Shown here in pieces: positions 62,359 to 64,000 of a stretch of DNA of 64,000 nucleotides. Location: positions 104,800 through 168,799 of the forward strand of contig NZ_JAJJBU010000023.1 of NCBI RefSeq assembly GCF_020905375.1, written 5' to 3'. The notes beneath the pieces are model-generated. The model had not been told where the DNA came from. It was given only the letters and a program-made list of their open reading frames with translations, and made no database searches. The DNA comes from Arthrobacter cryoconiti (GTDB taxonomy: Bacteria; Actinomycetota; Actinomycetes; Actinomycetales; Micrococcaceae). The translations under genes and the position numbers were made by a program. The stretch's first letter is position 1, and each line of letters opens with the position of its first letter.

Positions 62359-63968
62359 GAGGAGATCCTTTCCATAAGTTGGTCGTGAGTGAGTCGGTAT
62401 TTTTGAGCCAGAACCAAGGCATGAGCGAGCCCATCGGCTTTCTTACGGAGAACCTTAAAAGTCCGGCGGGACGGATCCTCGGCAGCGACGGCGCTAACCA
62501 TGCTCACGGTGGCTTCGTTGAGGCAGGAGAGCTCATCCACGAACGTCACACAAACACAGACCGGGCCGAGGCTAGCTATTTGGTGCAAGATCTTTCCACC
62601 AAGATCTATGGCATCAGCCAAGGTGGTGGACGTAAATATTTCATTAAGGATGACCAGGCTGTCGGGGGTTACGTCCTCGAGAATGTTATGGATGCGGACC
62701 AAATCATCCATAAGTTTTCCCCGCAGATCCACCAGATTCTCCCCGCGTTCGAAGTGGGTGAAGATCTTATCCGGGAGGAACAACTCGGCCCGTGTACCAG
62801 CAACCGGTAGTCCCAGAGCCGCCAGGTAGTGCAATTGGCCGACAGTTCGGGCGAAGGTGGTCTTGCCACCTTGATTGGGGCCCGAGACGACAAAGATCCG
62901 TTCAGGGTCGCGAAGCCAGAAATCGTTGGTGACAACGGGACGATGCTTCGCAGCCAGCACCTCTGCAAGAGCAAGGTCAAAGGTGTTTTCCACTGCCAAG
63001 CACTTGGAAGTCGTCACGGTCGGGATACAAAAGTGAACTCCGACACCCTCCAAGGCCGCTATATGGTCCAGATAGGCAAGATAAAACTGGACCTCACGGT
63101 CAAAACGAATCATCACCCCATCGGCAAAGCCTTGATGCTCCTGATAGCAACTATCCAAGGCCCCGAAGGCGTCGGGGAACAACCTCGCCACTCTATCTAG
63201 AATCAGGGCCTCAACGTGGTCCATATCAACGATCATCCGCCCATTTTTCACCGGGTTCGTCAAAATTCCCTGTTGAAAGCGCTCAAAAGTATCCTGCACT
63301 TCTTGCGCTTGGTCAGGCTCACTGGTGTAGCGAGATACCGTCACCTTACTGCCTTTGATCCGGAAGCAATACTGGATATTCGCCAGGCCTGTCAGGACGC
63401 CTCGAGCAGCCGTGGCCAGTGTATGAAACGCATGGGAATCAACATACTCGTCGGCATATTCCCTGAAGCCCAAAACCCCAGAAGAGCCGGGATCGGCGTC
63501 ATCCAAGGCACGGCGCAATTCTTCGACGGCCGAACAGTATTTTTCCAGGGCGAGGACAAAAACGGCCATGCGTTGGTAGGGGTATCGAAGTGTCTGCGCC
63601 TGTTTCAGATGTTTGCGCATGTCCGACAAGCTGCGGGCGAACCCGTCGATAGCAGTCCGAATCCCTTCGAGATTCAAATCTGCCAAGACGGCGTGCCGGT
63701 AGGTCACCTGCTCGAGAGTCCTCAGTGGGCTGAGAAAGAACGGTTCCAAATCATATTGTTCGCGCCCAGCTATAACCGCGGCAATGATCTGGTTGAGTTG
63801 GAGATCAACCAGAGCAACAGATTGCTCATTTCCGGCGTCCGTTATGGGACCATCGCAACGGTCAAAAAGGATGCTCTTGAAGGGCTCAAGCGCTGGCTTC
63901 TTTCCTGCAGCTAGCGCTTGAGCAGGTTTTGCATCTGTTTTTCCATCAGGAAGCATGAGGTGTGTCAA
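62355..63968 (-). CDS. MutS-domain ATPase, first gene of the pair
   Basis: 537 residues from the TTG at 63968, but the frame stays open to the window end, so the true start could lie beyond it; an ATG at 63956 is the other choice. Helical N-terminal part (residues 80-320), then ATPase domain: Walker A SGPNQGGKTT (362-371), Walker B LVILNEIFTSTT (Asn442-Glu443), and VCVTFVDELS where MutS proteins have a His (Phe476 here). No domain I. Coupled to the second gene. Confidence 0.82.
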   Translation of the reverse strand: MTHLMLPDGKTDAKPAQALAAGKKPALEPFKSILFDRCDGPITDAGNEQSVALVDLQLNQIIAAVIAGREQYDLEPFFLSPLRTLEQVTYRHAVLADLNLEGIRTAIDGFARSLSDMRKHLKQAQTLRYPYQRMAVFVLALEKYCSAVEELRRALDDADPGSSGVLGFREYADEYVDSHAFHTLATAARGVLTGLANIQYCFRIKGSKVTVSRYTSEPDQAQEVQDTFERFQQGILTNPVKNGRMIVDMDHVEALILDRVARLFPDAFGALDSCYQEHQGFADGVMIRFDREVQFYLAYLDHIAALEGVGVHFCIPTVTTSKCLAVENTFDLALAEVLAAKHRPVVTNDFWLRDPERIFVVSGPNQGGKTTFARTVGQLHYLAALGLPVAGTRAELFLPDKIFTHFERGENLVDLRGKLMDDLVRIHNILEDVTPDSLVILNEIFTSTTLADAIDLGGKILHQIASLGPVCVCVTFVDELSCLNEATVSMVSAVAAEDPSRRTFKVLRKKADGLAHALVLAQKYRLTHDQLMERISS

Positions 63969-64000
63969 GGATCTGGGACAGTTCGTTTTGTTTTTACGGG

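Noticed and set aside
1..64000. CRISPR arrays
   Set aside because: No regularly spaced repeats of 25-40 bases with unique spacers; the only tandem arrays are the short ones listed.

Overview
The window is a 64 kb piece of an actinobacterial chromosome, most likely from a member of the Micrococcaceae close to Arthrobacter. The reasons are a class II DAHP synthase, a PASTA Ser/Thr kinase, GarA, FtsR, NucS-lineage type gene content without canonical mutS/mutL, biotin-dependent pyruvate carboxylase, GTG/TTG start codons, and gene order. Three stretches match gene order that I recall from Mycobacterium tuberculosis: DUF3040/idsA2/Rv2175c/pknL/aroG/acyltransferase/fadD15 (Rv2169c-Rv2187 region), gcvH/garA/MerR/bifunctional nuclease/MerR (Rv1826-Rv1830) and parA/scpA/scpB/pseudouridine synthase/cmk/der (Rv1708-Rv1713). 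Genus assignment is inference from protein character, not from a search.

Layout. 0-15 kb: envelope and primary metabolism core (DUF3040, DinB polymerase, lipoprotein, polyprenyl synthase, Rv2175c-like regulator, LysM lytic transglycosylase, PASTA kinase, DAHP synthase, acyltransferase, esterase, ROK glucokinase, long-chain acyl-CoA ligase). 15-22 kb: EspI-like MinD ATPase, pyruvate carboxylase, a ParA-type ATPase, ending in a 26-bp-stem bidirectional terminator. 22-25 kb: gcvH-garA-ftsR-bfn-merR, a one-direction cluster that couples central metabolism and cell-division regulation. 25-35.7 kb: more accessory content: uspA with two fluoride-channel genes, a glycerophosphodiesterase/DUF2236 pair, an overlapping three-gene operon of exported penicillin-binding-type enzymes, and a MarR/quinone-oxidoreductase pair with two identical palindromic operators. 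This stretch ends next to tRNA-Pro(GGG). 35.9-43.8 kb: der-plsC-cmk-tyrA-rluB-scpB-scpA-parA, a tightly packed core operon. 44-50 kb: an ABC exporter with a DUF6297 membrane partner, the dicarboxylate carrier dctA and its divergent CitA/CitB-type two-component system. 50-57 kb: the 2-methylcitrate pathway (prpE divergent from gntR-prpD-prpB-prpC) with a GntR regulator and matching palindromes, then a cupin. 57-64 kb: NUDIX hydrolase, MFS transporter, a decayed ISL3 transposase, an NTF2-like protein, and a two-gene operon of divergent MutS-domain ATPases that runs to the window edge.

The most interesting unexplained systems are the MutS-domain pair (both with Asn replacing the Walker B Asp, one lacking the usual His after it), the tricistronic PBP4/serine-hydrolase lipoprotein operon, and the orphan EspI-like ATPase. 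All coordinates for starts were chosen by reading Shine-Dalgarno sequences and overlaps by eye; no searches were run.
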